From contig JAJNNQ010000075.1 in assembly GCA_027886175.1 (NCBI GenBank), positions 83,431,001 through 83,495,000 on the forward strand: a stretch of 64,000 bases of DNA, given 5' to 3'. Each line of letters begins with the position of its first letter. The first letter of the stretch is position 1. The notes beneath the pieces are model-generated. The model was not told the origin of the DNA. It saw nothing but the letters and a program-made list of their open reading frames with translations, and did no database searches. Of the stretch, positions 61,221 to 64,000 are shown piece by piece. The stretch is from Phylloscopus collybita (Eukaryota > Chordata > Aves > Passeriformes > Phylloscopidae). The position numbers and the translations under genes were made by a program.

Positions 61221-62499
61221 CGGGAGTCCCTTAGAGTGGGGCTGTGTGGTCAACTGCGCATTGCAGGGTCTAAAATTGCCTCAGGTGCATTGATAAGAGC
61301 TCTCATTGGAGTCATAGGGCAGCACTGCTGTACAAGGAACAGTCTCCCACTGAAAGAAAGAGATATGAGCCATATCTTCTTATCTTGCACAAAATATCTA
61401 TGCAGCATATATAAAATTAATTCAGCAAGGAGGAAGATTGTTGCAAATCACTTTTGGTCCAGCTACAGAATGTGCCCTAGGCTCACTGTGTATCCTAACA
61501 CAATTTAGAAGAGATTTAAAGTGGTCTTGGAGCTATTCTAAGCTACCAATCTGAACCCTGTTTATTAACCCAGGAGATGAAATCTACAAGAAGTAGCTCC
61601 TTCCTCCCTGCTCCTGCACAAGCAGAACAGCTGCTCAGAATTCTCTCACTTTCAAATACGCCATTCTTACAGTTCAAGGTATTATGGAGGTGGCTCTGTC
61701 ACATCTACCACATCTGAGGATTTCAGCAGTCCATCATTCTGCTTTTTAAATGTGTAGTGGAGGACCAAAGGTGGATTAAAGGAGAAGAATGCTTTGAGTG
61801 TGACAACCAGTAACTGATGTGACTACGATACATATCAGCAAGTTTTGTTGTCTAGATTCTAAGCATCCCAAAGCTTGAAGGATTTTAGGCAAGGATGTTG
61901 GTTCTGATCATTCAAGCTATTGTGAAAGATTTTTTTTTCCAGGAGATCTTAAAACAGATGATAAAAACAGCCAGTTTTGGAGTGTAGAAAATACACTGAG
62001 GTGACTCTACCAATTGTTTAGTTTGAAGGCAACCACTGAATTCAGGATGCCTGGGTCAGGATTAGCTTGGACTGAGGTTTGGATCAAACCAGGACTATCA
62101 TGGACTCATCAGTGCTCCCTAGTCTACAATTCACTGCAGGTGAGAAGGTTAGTTTGGATTCAAAGTCTCAGTTTTGACTGCTAAAGAAATTTATATGGTT
62201 CACAAAGTCTAAGCTCAATTACTCATTTCACAACTGGCTCCAAAACACATTTCCCATTTTCATCTTTGTTGTTTCACATCACCACAGAAAGTCCTTCTTT
62301 AACTGATAGGAAGGCACTTGAAAAGTTCATGCTTTTTTCATAACCTTTCATTGCTTGGTTTAATAAGTGGTACTGCAATATATTGCATTGTGACATCCCT
62401 CCTGTGAAAATGGCCAAGGAGTTTATCTCTGAAGACCATTAGCTGGTAATATATTATGAATAAATAAACATACAAACAGGTAGCTCTGCAGTTTCTCAC

Positions 62500-62706
62500 C
62501 CTCATAGTTGACTCTTTTAGCCTTCTTTTTCTTAAATGTCTCTTCTTAGCTGTTACATGGGTGGGTAGACAGATGTTTGCAATTATGTCCATATATGTGG
62601 TCCACAGGTATGCCAGAGCTGAGGAATCTGGTGTTTTGTTAAATATTTTCAAGTAACCAGCTGCTGCATTTCTCCATGAAGCCAAACCACACCAAATGGA
62701 AATGTA
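62500..62706 (-). other. Weak exon candidate, minus strand
   Basis: On the minus strand CCATCTCTTTTAG resembles an acceptor and is followed by exactly 69 open codons ending in ATGAGG before GTGAGA, a good donor. An in-frame TAG is formed by the acceptor itself. The peptide has an aromatic N-terminal half and a basic AKKRHLRKRRLKES stretch. I do not recognise it. Open frames of this size occur by chance in 64 kb, so this rests mainly on the splice-like borders. Confidence 0.17.
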
Positions 62707-63396
62707 CTAAAAGAGATGGGTAAATTGAAGTACTTTTTTTAAAAACAGAAAAATGACTCATGCTCATAAAATATAATTACTGTAGTAATTCTTTAAATAT
62801 ACTGACCAATGACTGGGGGAAATTTCAATTGACCGTTCATTAGAGTAATTCCACCTCCATCCCCACCCCCTGCAAATTTCTATACCAGTAATTGCTTCAG
62901 CATACCAGAAGGCAGCAACTAGAAAGAAAGATGAAAAGAACCTTTACATCCCTGAATGAAGAAAGCAAAGCCTTCAGGTGCATTCTGCACCTTGACAGAT
63001 CATGCACCAAGTTTGCCACTACCTTTATGCAGCAGTAGACTGGGATGAAACTCTCTTTCACTAAATGCACCTCAGCAAGTGGTAGTTTTGGTGTACAGTC
63101 ATGGGGTGCTCAGAAAGACAAACATGCCATGAAATAATAAAAATAGAAATTCCCAGGCTTTATTAATTTCTACTAAGTATAAAATCATGACATGCTTTCA
63201 GTTTTGCTGGCATCACAGGAAGCTACATAATTTTTTTCCAGTATCATGTAATAGTTCATAATTCCATGAGCTATTTTCAGGAAACTACCTCAGAAGACAC
63301 ATTAGTCCTGAATACTGAGATGTACCTCGGCTGTTTCTCACTGCTCTAGGCATCATTTGCCACTCCACTGTGCACTTTGCCTGCTCCACTTGCTTG

Positions 63397-63578
63397 AGCC
63401 CAGAGCCCTGGAACAGGCTTCCTAGAGAAGCTGTGGAGACTCTTTTTTGGAGATATTAAAAACTTGCCTGGACATGGTCCTGTGCAACCTGATATACATG
63501 AACATGCTTTAACTGGCAGGTTGGACTGGATGATCTCTGGAGTCCCTTCCAACCCCAACCATTCTGTGATTCTGTGAT
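63397..63578 (+). mobile_element. CR1 LINE, 5'-truncated 3' end
   Basis: This is the last part of a CR1 non-LTR retrotransposon. It opens with the degraded end of the reverse-transcriptase frame, where CCCTGGAACAGGCTTCC would encode the conserved PWNRLP-type stretch. The typical 3' region follows, with GGTTGGACTGGATGATCTC and CCCTTCCAACCCC. It ends in two tandem ATTCTGTG octamers (63561-63576), the CR1 alternative to a poly-A tail. The frame is broken by a stop, so the copy is dead. Severe 5' truncation is normal for this family. A minus-strand open frame over it (63346-63651) is an antisense shadow. The 5' border is uncertain by some tens of bases; the 3' border is firm. Confidence 0.93.
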
Positions 63579-64000
63579 AGAACAGGTACAAAGCAAATCT
63601 AGAAAATGCAGTTAGGCAGAAATGCAAGGGTATATAATGATGCAAGTGCAATCAATCAATAGAAGTTGAGATACCTTCATGTCTTTCCTATGTGCACGCA
63701 ACTGTGAGCACACACAGGGCTGCCTTGTGTTATGCCAGGCTTTTGAAAGAGCCCAGAGTCCAACAGCAGTTATTGAGCCTCCAGAGAGCAGTACATACGT
63801 GTTTGTGGTTGAAAAGAACTGTAGAAAGTGTAGAGTGTGTATTTGTTATATTTCTTGCTATGAAAAAAATGTATTTATAGAGCACTGTCTACTCAACAAA
63901 TAGTTCCAGAACCAAACTTGGCAGGCACTGGGTGGCAGATCTGTTTTCTTAGTTTTCAAAGTAAGTGCAGAGAAAGACATTAGGAAGCTGCCTTGTTCCT
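63579..64000. other. Noncoding end of window
   Basis: About 420 bases after the CR1 tail carry two overlapping plus frames (63679-63903 and 63692-63880) with no recognisable content. Nothing else is seen. Sequence to the right would be needed to judge them. Confidence 0.6.

Larger units (their letters stand above)
57952..63396. other. Noncoding stretch without supported genes
   Basis: An octamer-like ATTTGCAT lies at 58157-58164 and a small inverted repeat (GATGGAT and ATCCATC) at 58227-58245. Small duplications occur near 60676-60698 (AGTATAATTTC) and 60756-60771 (CATTCAGAC). The plus frame at 61182-61508 (108 codons) starts close to the GC-rich hairpin at 61.2 kb and has no known match. 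The minus exon candidate is described separately. Confidence 0.6.

Noticed and set aside
63346..63651. 101-codon minus frame near the right end
   Set aside because: It is the antisense of the plus-strand CR1 3' end plus flank.

Overview
The window looks like vertebrate nuclear DNA, most probably from a bird. The evidence is the interspersed repeats. There are four stretches of CR1 (chicken repeat 1) non-LTR retrotransposon. One ends in the CR1-type tail of two ATTCTGTG octamers (63561-63576), and one keeps an open 3' end of the CR1 reverse-transcriptase frame (48830-49069, minus). There are also MIR/CORE-SINE-like relics. Recognisable repeats cover only a few percent of the sequence, CpG is scarce, and there are no operons, Shine-Dalgarno sites or dense reading frames. 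A non-avian reptile cannot be excluded, because CR1 and MIR occur there too.

No protein-coding gene, tRNA, rRNA, CRISPR array or complete mobile element can be supported. Open frames longer than 60 codons are scattered on both strands, often overlap each other, and match no family I recognise except CR1. The longest (189 codons at 28796-29365 and 186 codons at 37334-37894, both minus) look like chance. The window is best read as intergenic or deep-intronic sequence. Three segments combine splice-like borders with an open frame (12535-12701 plus, 14532-14655 plus, 62500-62706 minus). They are reported as weak exon candidates only.

Layout. 1-12.5 kb: plain AT-rich sequence. 12.5-14.7 kb: a possibly conserved segment, a MIR-like SINE (12908-13055), and a T-rich then C-rich tract leading into a candidate exon. 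14.7-27.1 kb: plain sequence with two pentamer microsatellites, (CCTCT)n at 21629-21786 and (AAGAG)n at 27066-27125, and a T/G-only tract at 24755-24933. 30.0-34.3 kb: the most CpG-rich part, with a possible regulatory module, an inverted MIR/L2-type tail, a small CpG cluster and a G-quadruplex-prone GGGAY repeat. 35-41 kb: several perfect short hairpins and two clusters of transcription-factor-like motifs. 41.9-42.0 kb: an A/C-only tract. 46.5-49.1 kb: a MIR-like relic and two inverted CR1 pieces. 52.8 kb: a 48-base T run with short flanking repeats. 57.0-57.95 kb: an old CR1 reverse-transcriptase relic followed at once by a 30-base palindrome. 63.4-63.6 kb: a CR1 3' end.

The most unusual non-repeat signal is a set of perfect, short-loop inverted repeats, the best with 14-base arms. 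This is the pattern expected from replication template switching. I found no convincing undescribed gene system. The regulatory and exon proposals are inferences that need cross-species alignment or transcript data.
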